42,191 nt of DNA from an uncultured Paenibacillaceae bacterium (GTDB taxonomy: Bacteria; Bacillota; Bacilli; Paenibacillales; DA-C8), in contig CALGAO010000087.1 of assembly GCA_937957685.1 (NCBI GenBank), positions 1 through 42,191 of the forward strand. The letters run 5' to 3'. Of the stretch, positions 8,291 to 16,376 are shown one piece after another. The translations under genes and the position numbers were made by a program. The notes under the pieces were generated by a model. It did not search any database and was not told the origin of the DNA. It saw only the letters and a list, made by a program, of their open reading frames with translations. Each line of letters starts with the position of its first letter. The stretch's first letter is position 1.

Positions 8291-8638
8291 TCAGGCCTCT
8301 TCCTCGTACCATTGCTCCAGCTGCGCCTGCAAGGCGCGAATCTCCGTCAGCAGGGCAATGAGCGGATACGAACGCTCGTCGATCGCCGCGAAGGCGGCTT
8401 CCAGCTGATTGATATAATCAAGGCCGTTCGTTATGCTATACTTGTCATGCAACAGTTCAACAGAAGGACACTCCGCCACCACATGCGGCAGTGTCGGCAC
8501 GTTCTGCGCGGTCAGTTTGCCCAGCTCCTTGTGCAGACGCACATTCAGCGCTTCCAGCTGATAGGCGTGTGTGGCCGGCATTTCGACGAAGATCAGTTCG
8601 GCTCCGTCCTGAAGCAGAACGATACGGGTATCTGCCAT
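8291..8638 (-). CDS. conserved-looking cytoplasmic hypothetical protein
   Basis: The 115-residue product starts at ATG 8638, about 10 bases after AAAGGGG; an in-frame ATG at 8659 would add seven residues. It is acidic and soluble: an N-terminal beta-rich part (TRIVLLQDGAELIFVEMPA) followed by helices, ending in a coiled-coil-like segment (residues about 85-115, LLTEIRALQAQLEQWYEEEA). There is no signal peptide or membrane segment. It is divergent from the SprT-like gene. I do not recognise a family. GC content and codon use match the neighbours, which supports it as real. Confidence 0.65.
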   Translation of the reverse strand: MADTRIVLLQDGAELIFVEMPATHAYQLEALNVRLHKELGKLTAQNVPTLPHVVAECPSVELLHDKYSITNGLDYINQLEAAFAAIDERSYPLIALLTEIRALQAQLEQWYEEEA

Positions 8639-8747
8639 CGCTAGTTTTCCCCTTTCCATATAAACCTATTCAGTGCGCCAGGATATCTATCAGTGTACCG
8701 ATGAACCACGGCAATTTCAAGTTGATCAGTCAAAGGAAATGAGCACG

Positions 8748-9251
8748 ATGAACACATCCGATCGTCAAATCAATAAACCGATGAGCGACAGCGAACTGCA
8801 GGCATGGGTGGAACGAATCTCGCTTGAATGGTTCGGCAAGCCCTTCCGTCACCGGGCCACGTTTAATTCGCGGCTCAGGGCATGCGGCGGCAGATATGCG
8901 CTGCGCACTCATCATATCGATATCAGCAGGAAGCATTTTGAGCTGTATGGCCCGGAGGAGACGGAGAAGATCATCAAGCATGAGCTCTGCCATTATCATC
9001 TCCATCTGGAGGGCAGGGGCTACCGGCACCAGGATCGCGATTTCAAGGACCTGCTGCAGCGGGTGGGCGGCACGAGATATTGCAAGGCGCTGCCCGGGAA
9101 GCGCACGCTTCCCTATCGGTACAAGCTTGTCTGCAAGGCCTGCGGCAAGGAGTATTACCGCAAGCGGCGCGTCGATACGCGCAGATATGTGTGCGGAGTA
9201 TGTCGCGGAAAATTACAAATAATACAACTTGACTCTCCCGTCAAATCATGA
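8748..9251 (+). CDS. SprT-like zinc metalloprotein
   Basis: The 167-residue product belongs to the SprT family (YdcK in B. subtilis). The zinc-protease motif HELCH is at residues 78-82 (H78, E79, H82), followed by an HLHLEGRGYRHQD segment. The C-terminus holds a zinc ribbon with two CxxC pairs (CKAC and CGVC). I start at ATG 8748; the in-frame ATG 8739 is only two bases from AAAGGA. Mammalian Spartan and yeast Wss1 relatives digest DNA-protein crosslinks, but the role of the bacterial short forms is not established. The promoter of the tRNA unit overlaps its 3' end. Confidence 0.88.
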   Translation: MNTSDRQINKPMSDSELQAWVERISLEWFGKPFRHRATFNSRLRACGGRYALRTHHIDISRKHFELYGPEETEKIIKHELCHYHLHLEGRGYRHQDRDFKDLLQRVGGTRYCKALPGKRTLPYRYKLVCKACGKEYYRKRRVDTRRYVCGVCRGKLQIIQLDSPVKS

Positions 9252-9257
9252 TAAATT
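9229..9257 (+). promoter_or_regulatory. promoter of the tRNA-Asn/tRNA-Ser unit
   Basis: TTGACT (9229-9234) and TAAATT (9252-9257) are 17 bases apart and sit about 30 bases before tRNA-Asn. The promoter overlaps the end of the SprT-like gene. Confidence 0.6.
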
Positions 9258-9286
9258 ATGTCTTGTCACTTCGAGTGAGTGAATAT

Positions 9287-9362
9287 TCCCCGATAGCTCA
9301 GTCGGTAGAGCACTCGACTGTTAATCGAGTTGTCACAGGTTCGAGTCCTGTTCGGGGAGCCA
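9287..9362 (+). tRNA. tRNA-Asn (anticodon GTT)
   Basis: Acceptor arms TCCCCGA/TCGGGGA pair fully. The D arm (GCTCAGTCGGTAGAGC) and T arm (CAGGTTCGAGTCCTG) are canonical. The anticodon loop reads CTGTTAA with GTT in the middle. The discriminator base is G and CCA is encoded. Confidence 0.97.
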
Positions 9363-9365
9363 TAC

Positions 9366-9451
9366 GGAGAGGTACCCAAGAGGCCGAAGGGGGCGCTTTG
9401 CTAAAGCGTTAGGGTGTAACAGCCGCGAGGGTTCGAATCCCTCTCTCTCCG
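9366..9451 (+). tRNA. tRNA-Ser (anticodon GCT)
   Basis: Class II tRNA of 86 bases with a long variable arm (TTAGGGTGTAACAGCC). Acceptor arms GGAGAGG/TCTCTCC pair with one G-U, the anticodon loop contains GCT (reads AGC/AGU), the T arm is GAGGGTTCGAATCCCTC and the discriminator is G. CCA is not encoded. Confidence 0.95.
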
Positions 9452-9468
9452 TTTCCTTCAAGCATCAT

Positions 9469-9495
9469 AGCGGACACGCTGCTGTCCGCTTTTTC
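9469..9495 (+). terminator. terminator of the tRNA-Asn/Ser unit
   Basis: AGCGGACA pairs perfectly with TGTCCGCT across a six-base loop and is followed by five T. Confidence 0.85.
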
Positions 9496-9508
9496 ATGAA
9501 ATTTCCGC

Positions 9509-9537
9509 TTGTCAAAGGCATGGATATTCAGTATAAT
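9509..9537 (+). promoter_or_regulatory. promoter of the tRNA-Glu/tRNA-Leu unit
   Basis: TTGTCA (9509-9514) and TATAAT (9532-9537) are 17 bases apart, a near-consensus sigma-A promoter. tRNA-Glu begins 55 bases downstream. Confidence 0.75.
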
Positions 9538-9591
9538 AAACTTTGTTGCTCGTGAGCCTGGTGCTTCGCGGAGGGAACGAGTTGAATATGC

Positions 9592-9663
9592 GGCCCGTTG
9601 GTCAAGGGGTTAAGACACCTCCCTTTCACGGAGGTAACAGGGGTTCGAATCCCCTACGGGTCA
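9592..9663 (+). tRNA. tRNA-Glu (anticodon TTC)
   Basis: 72 bases. Acceptor arms GGCCCGT/ACGGGTC pair with one G-U. The anticodon arm CCTCC-CTTTCAC-GGAGG places TTC at positions 34-36. The T arm is CAGGGGTTCGAATCCCCT and the discriminator is A. CCA is not encoded. Confidence 0.96.
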
Positions 9664-9674
9664 CTTTTATACCT

Positions 9675-9759
9675 GCGGTCGTGGTGGAACGGCAGACACG
9701 CTATCTTGAGGGGGTAGTGTCCAATGGACGTGTGGGTTCAAATCCCACCGACCGCACCA
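9675..9759 (+). tRNA. tRNA-Leu (anticodon GAG)
   Basis: Class II tRNA with acceptor arms GCGGTCG/CGACCGC, discriminator A and encoded CCA. The anticodon stem CTATC/GGTAG encloses TTGAGGG, giving GAG (reads CUC/CUU). A long variable arm and the T arm TGTGGGTTCAAATCCCACC... complete it. Confidence 0.95.
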
Positions 9760-9773
9760 TACATAAGCCTGCG

Positions 9774-9801
9774 AAAGTCCTTGTGATCAAGGACTTTTTT
9801 G
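9774..9801 (+). terminator. terminator of the tRNA-Glu/Leu unit
   Basis: AAGTCCTTG pairs perfectly with CAAGGACTT around a TGAT loop and runs into a T-rich tail. Confidence 0.88.
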
Positions 9802-10097
9802 TTATGTTTCCGGCTGTGTTTCGATCGGTTGTTGCTAACGGAATGTGGATTTGTTATGGAACCCTATCGCTTGCGAAAACCAACCAAAATCATCCAATCA
9901 TGCATTGTCGTTCCGTCAGCTCTGAGAAAATGGCCGTTTGATCACCAATAGCGGATTGACGTTCCTTTGCGGCGGAAGGCTGGATTCAGCGCGGTCCTCA
10001 AGTTCCTTGATCCCGTCATGAGCAACAACAAAATAAACACAGCCTTGTTATTTATGGTATGATGGTAGGCGTCAATGATTTCAGTTGTGGAGGGAAC
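9802..10097. other. intergenic region before the ROK kinase
   Basis: These 296 bases hold no supported gene. An extended -10 (TGGTATGAT, TATGAT at 10058-10063) without a good -35 is the likely promoter of the kinase. A 26-base segment at 9958-9983 recurs almost exactly at 41967-41992 downstream of trmB (see the repeat entries). Confidence 0.4.
9958..9983 (+). repeat. dispersed intergenic repeat, copy 1
   Basis: The segment begins GACGTTCC and ends GAAGGCTGG. It matches 41967-41992 at 24 of 26 positions. Both copies lie in non-coding DNA about 32 kb apart in the same orientation. Confidence 0.55.
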
Positions 10098-10988
10098 ATG
10101 ACGGATATGAGGATCGGAGCGATAGAAGCGGGAGGAACGAAGTTCGTCTGCGGCATCGGCAACGAACATGGCTTGATCGAGGACAGCGTGCGTTTCCCGA
10201 CAGAGACGCCTGAGACGACGATCCCCAAGTTGATCGAATATTTTGCGGACAAGGGTGTGGAGGCGATCGGCATCGGCACCTTTGGTCCGATCAATCTGGA
10301 TCGCAGCAGTCCGCAGTACGGGTATATCACCACGACGCCGAAGCCCGGTTGGGCTGGCTTCAACTTCGTCGGGGCGATCACGCAAGCCCTGCAGGTACCC
10401 GTCGGCTGGGATACGGACGTGAACGCCGCCGCTTACGGAGAGGCGAGATGGGGAGCGGCGCAGGGGCTTGGAAGCTGCATCTACTATACGATAGGCACGG
10501 GCGTAGGGGTCGGCATCTATGCGGAAGGCAGGCTGGTGCATGGACTCGTTCATCCCGAGGCTGGCCATGTCCTGGTGCGGCGCCATCCGGAGGACAGGTT
10601 CCAGGGCCGCTGTCCCTATCACGGGGATTGCCTGGAAGGCATGGCCGCGGGACCGGCGCTTGAGGATCGCTGGAAGATGAAGGGCCACGAGATTCCTGTG
10701 GATCATCCGGCGTGGGAGATGGAAGCGTATTATATCGGCCAGGCGGTCTGCAACATGATCCTGACGATCTCGCCGAAGAAGGTCATCCTGGGCGGCGGGG
10801 TCATGCAGCAGGGGCATCTGTTCCCGCTGATCCGGGAAGAGGTGCGGCGCAATCTGAACGGTTATGTGCAGGCGGAGGCGTTGCTGGACGGCATCGACGA
10901 GTATATCGTGCCGCCGGGCCTGGGCCAGCTCGCCGGCCTGACAGGAGCGCTGGCCCTGGGCATCGACGCCCTTCAGTCAGCCCGGTGA
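10098..10988 (+). CDS. ROK family sugar kinase, probable fructokinase
   Basis: The 296-residue product starts at ATG 10098 (TGGAGGGAAC upstream). The N-terminus GAIEAGGTKFVCGIG is the ATP phosphate loop of ROK kinases. GWDTDVNAAAYGEARWGAA contains the catalytic Asp. The zinc site typical of bacterial fructokinases is present (GHVLVRRH, then CPYHGDCLEG). The protein would phosphorylate fructose (or mannose) to the 6-phosphate in the cytoplasm. It resembles B. subtilis GmuE and ScrK-type enzymes. It stands alone, convergent to the MFS gene. Sugar specificity cannot be read from the sequence. Confidence 0.88.
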   Translation: MTDMRIGAIEAGGTKFVCGIGNEHGLIEDSVRFPTETPETTIPKLIEYFADKGVEAIGIGTFGPINLDRSSPQYGYITTTPKPGWAGFNFVGAITQALQVPVGWDTDVNAAAYGEARWGAAQGLGSCIYYTIGTGVGVGIYAEGRLVHGLVHPEAGHVLVRRHPEDRFQGRCPYHGDCLEGMAAGPALEDRWKMKGHEIPVDHPAWEMEAYYIGQAVCNMILTISPKKVILGGGVMQQGHLFPLIREEVRRNLNGYVQAEALLDGIDEYIVPPGLGQLAGLTGALALGIDALQSAR

Positions 10989-11065
10989 CCTGGATGTGAG
11001 AGCCGGCGACACCGTCTCTCGAAGTGACCACAAGCAAGAACAAAAGCTCCGCACTTGGGCTGATT

Positions 11066-11110
11066 GAGCGGCCTGCCGTCAATTGAGCGAACGGGCAGGA
11101 TGCTCCGCTC
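11066..11110. terminator. stem-loop between convergent kinase and MFS genes
   Basis: GAGCGG/CCGCTC form the outer stem and CCTGCC/GGCAGG the inner stem. No T-run follows on either strand, so a bidirectional terminator role is only inferred from position. Confidence 0.35.
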
Positions 11111-11129
11111 ACTGAGCCAGCGGCAGAGG

Positions 11130-12623
11130 TTACTGCTGCTGGCTCATTCGTTGTTCGCGAGGCAGGCGAATGATGAGCAGGAAGGTGAGGAGCGCCACCG
11201 CCCCGATCGCCCAGTAGACGCTGTTCAATCCAAGCGATAGGCCATCCTGCAGCAGCCGGGTCACTTCCGGATCGAGTGCGGGCCGATCGGGATCCAGCAG
11301 CAGGTTGGCATCGCTTAGGTCGAGGCTCCCGCCATACTCGTCAGCATTCGCCTTCATATGGGCGATAAAGCGGTTGTTGAGCACGCTTGCCAGGACGGAG
11401 GCGCCGATCGTCGAACCGGAGATGCGCATGAACATGATCAGGGCGGTCGCTGAGCCGCGCATGTTCCATTCGGTGCTGCCCTGCACGATCAGCAGCGAAG
11501 CGGTGGACAGGAGCCCGAAGCCGACGCCGGACAGGAATGCTCCCACACCCGCGTAGACCGGCCCGTACTCCGGCTTGAGCAGGATGAACATGACCGCGCC
11601 GGCGATGATCGTCGCGCAGCCGATTACCGACATGCGCCTGAGCCCGATCTGATGCATGAATCTGCCGCCGATCGTGGAGGCGAGCGGCCAGCCGATGGAC
11701 ATCATGCCAAGCGTGAGGCCGGAGATCAGCGGGCTGTATCCCATGACTCCCTGCACATAGGTGGGCAGGAATGCGGAGATGCCGATCAGCACGATATGCG
11801 ACGACAAGGCCGCTATGTTGCTGAGCACGATCGTCCGATGCCTCCAGAGCGAGAGTGGCATGACCGGTTCAGGTGCGACCCGCTCGCGCAGGATGAACAG
11901 ACACGCGCCAACCAGCGCAGTCGGGATCAGCAGGAATGTCTGGAACGAACCCCAATCCCAGAGCGTGCCGCTGCCGACGAACAGCGTCATCAATGAGCCG
12001 ATGGTGACGAGCAGCAGAGCGGAGCCGACATAGTCGATGCAAGGCTGCTTCTTCTCGATCTGCTCGTGGAAATAGAGATGAAGTCCGATCATGGTCACGA
12101 TACCGATGGGGATATTGATCCAGAACACCCAGACCCAGCTGATATATTCGACGAACAGCCCGCCGAGCGCCGGTCCGAGAACGGAAGAGATCGCCCATAC
12201 GCTGGACAGGTAGCCCTGGATCTTGCCCCGTTCGTGCGGCGGGTAAACATCGCTGACGATCGTCATCGTGAGCGGTTGGACAGCCCCGGCCCCCAACCCC
12301 TGGATGAGCCGATACAGGATGAGCTGTTCCATGGAAGCAGCCAGTCCGCACATTAGCGAACCGATCAGGAAGGTCACCATGCCGAAGAAGAAGACCGGCT
12401 TGCGGCCATACAGATCGGACAATTTGCCATAGATCGGAATCGAAACCGCTTGCATTAGCAGGAATACGGAAAAAGCCCAGGTGAAGGACTCAAAGCCGTG
12501 CAATTCGCTGACGATGCTGGGCATCGCGGTGGAGACGATCGTTCCCTCGATGGCTGTGATGAACATGGCAAGCATCACCATGGCGAGCACGACAGGACGG
12601 GAAGTCACTTTGCGCTGGTTCAT
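11130..12623 (-). CDS. MFS drug exporter, DHA2-like (14-TM type)
   Basis: The 497-residue integral membrane protein starts at ATG 12623 behind AGAGGTGA. It shows many hydrophobic segments. Family motifs include the loop 2-3 motif A-like GKLSDLYGRKPVFF, motif C-like SSVLGPALGGLFVEYISWVWVFWINIPIG and an early Asp/Glu (FITAIEGTIVSTAMP). These fit proton-driven multidrug exporters of the EmrB/LmrB type. An extracellular or cytoplasmic loop of about 45 residues precedes the last helix (around residues 415-460). No regulator gene is adjacent, so the substrate is unknown. Confidence 0.85.
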   Translation of the reverse strand: MNQRKVTSRPVVLAMVMLAMFITAIEGTIVSTAMPSIVSELHGFESFTWAFSVFLLMQAVSIPIYGKLSDLYGRKPVFFFGMVTFLIGSLMCGLAASMEQLILYRLIQGLGAGAVQPLTMTIVSDVYPPHERGKIQGYLSSVWAISSVLGPALGGLFVEYISWVWVFWINIPIGIVTMIGLHLYFHEQIEKKQPCIDYVGSALLLVTIGSLMTLFVGSGTLWDWGSFQTFLLIPTALVGACLFILRERVAPEPVMPLSLWRHRTIVLSNIAALSSHIVLIGISAFLPTYVQGVMGYSPLISGLTLGMMSIGWPLASTIGGRFMHQIGLRRMSVIGCATIIAGAVMFILLKPEYGPVYAGVGAFLSGVGFGLLSTASLLIVQGSTEWNMRGSATALIMFMRISGSTIGASVLASVLNNRFIAHMKANADEYGGSLDLSDANLLLDPDRPALDPEVTRLLQDGLSLGLNSVYWAIGAVALLTFLLIIRLPREQRMSQQQ

Positions 12624-12722
12624 AGTTCACCTCTGCTGTGTCAGTTGTAAAGAAATTGGCGAGATTCAACATGTACAATTTGCCATAAATCTTTCATTCT
12701 GTCCATCCGTTTGCGCAGAAGG

Positions 12723-12780
12723 AAAAAGTGCCAATGTGGAGAATATAAGATAGGATATTGGCAAAAAGTGCAAAAAGTGC
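12723..12780 (+). repeat. three AAAAAGTGC copies upstream of the GGDEF gene
   Basis: Exact 9-base copies are at 12723-12731, 12763-12771 and 12772-12780. The last two are directly adjacent. They lie 65-120 bases before the 7TM-GGDEF start, where a promoter and operator would be expected. An operator role is an inference from position. Confidence 0.4.
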
Positions 12781-12844
12781 TATCATCCGACATGTTCCGA
12801 TTCAATTCCTGCAGCAAACCTCTTAAATGAAGGGGTAATTTTTT

Positions 12845-14509
12845 ATGGTGTGGCAAGACCTGACTATCTGGTATGAACCGATCGTCCTGATTCTGGTATT
12901 GGGTTTATCGATATATGTATTGTCGATCAACGAGATCAAGCAACTGCAGAAAATATACGTACTGTTTCATATTTCCATGTTTCTGTGGCCGCTTGGCCAG
13001 GTATCGATCAACATAACCGATGATCTGACCTATCAATGGGTGTATCTGAATCTTTCATTCATAGGCATCATCATGCTCAGCTATCTGTGGCTCCTGATCT
13101 CACTCCAATTTTCCCTGGTTTACCGTCTGCGCAAATTCTTCCTGCGACTTGCTGTGATCCCTCCAATTATCATTGCGATTTGCGTAACTCTGAATCCGGT
13201 ATTTCATTGGTTCGTGAGACCTGTGAACGGTTCCTACATCTATCGGGAATACGGACCTGTCTTCGTCGCTTTGGTGTGCATGGCTGTCCTGTATACGTTC
13301 TGCGGCATCCTGCTTCTGCTGATCACCATCCGTGCCAGGGAGGGGGCGATGCGCAAGAAGGCTTTGCTGCTCTGCATCGGTCAGTTCGTGGTGATCCTGT
13401 TTGGCGTATCGGACGCCGTACTGAACTGGAACAGTGTGGATGACCAGGTGATCTACCGGGGATTGACTTCAGCCGGCATCCTGATCTCCTATTTCATCTT
13501 CTTCATCGCCGCCCAGAATTACAGCCACTACAAGGTGGTATCCCTCGCCCATGATGCGGTGATCGAATCGATGGAATCCGGTCTGGTCGTGCTCAGCGAC
13601 CGGAATATCGTGATCGATATGAATCAGACGGCGCGAAAGTTCACCGCCGCCAGGGTGGGGCAGCCATTCCCGATCGAGCAGTGCCTGGAGCACATGGATC
13701 CGGAGGACGCGGAGAAATTCCTGTATGTCTACACCCATAAGCCCAGATCCACGATCCAGGCGGAATTCAGCCGCTTCATCCCGACGATGCAGCATGTGCT
13801 GATGCGCATCCACCCGATCGTGCATCGCAATCAACGTTTCATCGGGCGCATCATCACCTTCCAGGATGTGACCGATTGGCGGAGTCTGGTGGATGAACTG
13901 AACAGCAAGAATCAGGACCTGCAGGTCCGCAACGAGGAATTGACCCGGATCCAGGAGGAACTGTACGATGCGAACAAGAAGCTGGAGCTGATGGCGACGA
14001 CGGACAGCCTGACCGGATGCTACAACCGGCGCTATCTGATGCAGATGATGGAGTATCAGATCACCGTGGACAAGCGGTATCGGGTGCCCTTTTCGTTTAT
14101 CCTGCTCGATATCGACTACTTCAAGCGGACCAACGACACCTACGGACATCAGGTGGGAGACCAGGTGCTGAAGCAAACCGTCGATCTGATCTCATCCAGG
14201 CTTCGGCAGACGGACATCTTCGCGCGATACGGGGGAGAGGAATTCGCGATCTTCCTGCCGCATACGAAGCGGGAGTTTGCGGTGAAGCTGGCCGAGGAGC
14301 TGCGGCTGTTGGTGGAGAACAACACGATGGAGACGGAACTGGGCGATGTGAAGATCACGATCAGCATCGGCATCGCCAGCTCGGAGGATGTGGATCCCGA
14401 GCAAACGAACGATGTGCAGCGTTACATTGCCGAGCTGATCGCCAAGGCCGACGCGGCGCTGTACCGCGCGAAGAACCAGGGGCGCAACCGCATCGCCTCC
14501 TGCGAGTAA
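12845..14509 (+). CDS. membrane-bound diguanylate cyclase (7TM - PAS - GGDEF)
   Basis: The 554-residue product starts at ATG 12845 (AAGGGG upstream). Residues 1-225 contain about seven transmembrane helices resembling the 7TM sensor unit of bacterial histidine kinases. Residues about 230-345 look like a PAS domain (AVIESMESGLVVLSDRN, ending RIITFQDVTD). Residues about 345-385 are a coiled-coil linker. The GGDEF domain (about 385-550) has GGEEF at 463-467, an active variant, and the inhibitory RxxD motif (R454-D457) five residues upstream. It should make c-di-GMP from two GTP at the membrane, with product feedback inhibition. The signal sensed is unknown. Confidence 0.9.
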   Translation: MVWQDLTIWYEPIVLILVLGLSIYVLSINEIKQLQKIYVLFHISMFLWPLGQVSINITDDLTYQWVYLNLSFIGIIMLSYLWLLISLQFSLVYRLRKFFLRLAVIPPIIIAICVTLNPVFHWFVRPVNGSYIYREYGPVFVALVCMAVLYTFCGILLLLITIRAREGAMRKKALLLCIGQFVVILFGVSDAVLNWNSVDDQVIYRGLTSAGILISYFIFFIAAQNYSHYKVVSLAHDAVIESMESGLVVLSDRNIVIDMNQTARKFTAARVGQPFPIEQCLEHMDPEDAEKFLYVYTHKPRSTIQAEFSRFIPTMQHVLMRIHPIVHRNQRFIGRIITFQDVTDWRSLVDELNSKNQDLQVRNEELTRIQEELYDANKKLELMATTDSLTGCYNRRYLMQMMEYQITVDKRYRVPFSFILLDIDYFKRTNDTYGHQVGDQVLKQTVDLISSRLRQTDIFARYGGEEFAIFLPHTKREFAVKLAEELRLLVENNTMETELGDVKITISIGIASSEDVDPEQTNDVQRYIAELIAKADAALYRAKNQGRNRIASCE

Positions 14510-14556
14510 CGGCATCGGCCGCAAGCCGGCGATGAAGTTCCTCCCCTCCAAAAGGA

Positions 14557-14602
14557 CAGCGGACACCAGGAACGACAGGTCGTTGGTGCCCGCTGATTGT
14601 TT
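14557..14602. terminator. hairpin between convergent GGDEF and DUF2621 genes
   Basis: CAGCGG/CCGCTG, CACC/GGTG and AACGA/TCGTT pair in register with small bulges. ATTGTTT follows on the plus strand and TCCTTTT on the minus strand, so it could serve both genes. Confidence 0.5.
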
Positions 14603-14607
14603 CATCG

Positions 14608-15033
14608 TCATTTTGCCTCTTCAAGGATATGTCTATATTTTGTATAATCAATGTTGTTCTTTTTCAAAAAGGCGATCAGGCTTTTGTAATCCCGCGGCGG
14701 TGTTGCCAGGATGTATCCCTCGATGCAATGATCGATCGTGACCCTGTCCTCCCCGGATTGCAGGGCGACTTCACCGATCTTGGCAGCGATGCTGTGCCTG
14801 GCCACGTCCCTGAAGGGCTTCGGCACCGGCTGAACCAGCTTGTCGAGGAATGCCCTGGTCTCGTCCGTCCACATATGCCGGCTGGCTTCCACATAGTGAT
14901 TCTGCCAGTCCAGCTTGGATCTGCCATCGGCCTGGGGCAAGGTTTTCAGAAATTTGCGAAACATGAAGTATCCGCCGATCGACATGGAGCCGATCAGCAG
15001 TACCGACCATATCATGAACCAGAATGCCAGCAA
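14608..15033 (-). CDS. DUF2621 (YneK-like) membrane protein
   Basis: The 141-residue product starts at a TTG at 15033 with AGGTGA 7 bases upstream. Residues 1-25 are one hydrophobic membrane segment. The remainder is a soluble cytoplasmic-facing domain with the family-like segments LDWQNHYVEASRHMW, PVPKPFRDVARHSIAAKIGEVA and GYILATPPRDYKSL. I match it by memory to B. subtilis YneK. No function is established. It ends at the hairpin shared with the GGDEF gene. Confidence 0.75.
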   Translation of the reverse strand: MLAFWFMIWSVLLIGSMSIGGYFMFRKFLKTLPQADGRSKLDWQNHYVEASRHMWTDETRAFLDKLVQPVPKPFRDVARHSIAAKIGEVALQSGEDRVTIDHCIEGYILATPPRDYKSLIAFLKKNNIDYTKYRHILEEAK

Positions 15034-15238
15034 TGAAAGTCACCTCGAAGTTGTCGCAGAGCGCGTGATGGACGTTCTATCGTTGGCGCATTCGCGCCGG
15101 ATAGGTTTCATCATGAATTATACCGCATTTATGGAATTATTTCATTATACAAGGTACAATAGAACTTGTAGCTTATGCTGCTTTACCGCAGTAAATTACC
15201 GCTGTCCTCACGGGCAAGCATAGGAGTGTAGAACGCCC

Positions 15239-16366
15239 ATGGTCAAAATTGGTTCCCATGTGTCCTTCTCGGACAAGGGATTGCTGACGGCTGCCAACGA
15301 AGCGATCAGTTACGGCTCCAGCACCTTCATGATATATACCGGCGCGCCGCAGAACACGACGCGTAAGCCGATCGAGGATCAACATGTGCCCGAAGGCAAG
15401 GAGTTGATGGAGCAGCACGGCATCGAGGAGATCGTCGTCCACGCGCCTTATATCATCAACCTGGGATCCTACAAGAGCAATACGTTCCGGCTGGCGGTCG
15501 ATTTCCTGCAAGAGGAGATCAGGCGCACCGCCTATCTCGGAGTGGGTCAGATCGTCCTGCATCCGGGCGCTTACACGGACAAGGATCCGGAATACGGCAT
15601 CGCGCGCATCGCCGAGGGACTGAATGAAGTGCTGCGCGGCACCGCTGAAACCGAGGTGAAGATCGCCCTCGAGACGATGGCCGGCAAGGGAACGGAGATC
15701 GGACGAAGCTTCGAGGAGCTCGCGGCGATCATGGAGAAGGTGGAAGACAACTCCCGTCTCTCGGTATGTCTGGATACCTGTCATATCCATGATGCCGGCT
15801 ATGATGTGGTCAACGACTTCGATGGCGTGCTCGAGGAGTTCGACCGGATCATCGGGCTGGACAGGTTGAGCGTCGTCCATCTGAACGACAGCAAGAACCC
15901 GCGCGGCGCCGCCAAGGACAGGCACGCTCCCGTCGGCTCCGGCTGGATCGGCTTCGAGGCGATATACAACGTTGTGCATCATGAGAAGCTGAAACACCTG
16001 CCGATGATTCTCGAGACGCCGTGGATCGGCAAGGATTCGAAGGCGCAGCGGCCGATGTACGAAGCGGAGATCGCGCTGCTCAGCGACAACCTGGAGGCGC
16101 GGTTCGGTCCGGAGTTCATCGGGCATGTGGAGCAGCTGGATCACTTCTTCAGGAAGCAGGACATTCACTTCCGCGACTATGTGCTGAGCACCTGGGACCT
16201 GCTGAAGAGCGACGCCAAGGCCCGCAAGGCAGACGGGCGCGAGCCGATGGAGAGGCTGTATGATCTCGTCGTTGAAGCGGGCGTGCTGCAGGGGCTGAGC
16301 GAAGAACAGATCAATCACCGCATCACCGCATGGCTGGCGGGGTTGCTGAGCAAGAAGACTGCATAG
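15239..16366 (+). CDS. nfo: endonuclease IV (deoxyribonuclease IV) with long C-terminal extension
   Basis: The 375-residue product starts at ATG 15239 with AGGAG 12 bases upstream. It is an AP endonuclease of base-excision repair that cuts 5' of abasic sites. The TIM-barrel metal-ligand segments are all present: VVHAPY, VLHPGAY, LETMAGKG, CLDTCHIHDAGYD, VVHLNDSK, DRHAPVGSG and LETP. These would bind the three-zinc cluster. Known enzymes are about 280-300 residues. Here about 80 extra residues follow the usual end (from about 290), rich in predicted helix. Ten bases separate the stop from purU, so the two are probably co-transcribed. Confidence 0.93.
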   Translation: MVKIGSHVSFSDKGLLTAANEAISYGSSTFMIYTGAPQNTTRKPIEDQHVPEGKELMEQHGIEEIVVHAPYIINLGSYKSNTFRLAVDFLQEEIRRTAYLGVGQIVLHPGAYTDKDPEYGIARIAEGLNEVLRGTAETEVKIALETMAGKGTEIGRSFEELAAIMEKVEDNSRLSVCLDTCHIHDAGYDVVNDFDGVLEEFDRIIGLDRLSVVHLNDSKNPRGAAKDRHAPVGSGWIGFEAIYNVVHHEKLKHLPMILETPWIGKDSKAQRPMYEAEIALLSDNLEARFGPEFIGHVEQLDHFFRKQDIHFRDYVLSTWDLLKSDAKARKADGREPMERLYDLVVEAGVLQGLSEEQINHRITAWLAGLLSKKTA

Positions 16367-16376
16367 GAGGATCAAC

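Noticed and set aside
9543..9941. 132-codon open frame across the tRNA-Glu and tRNA-Leu genes
   Set aside because: It simply translates two tRNA genes and a terminator.
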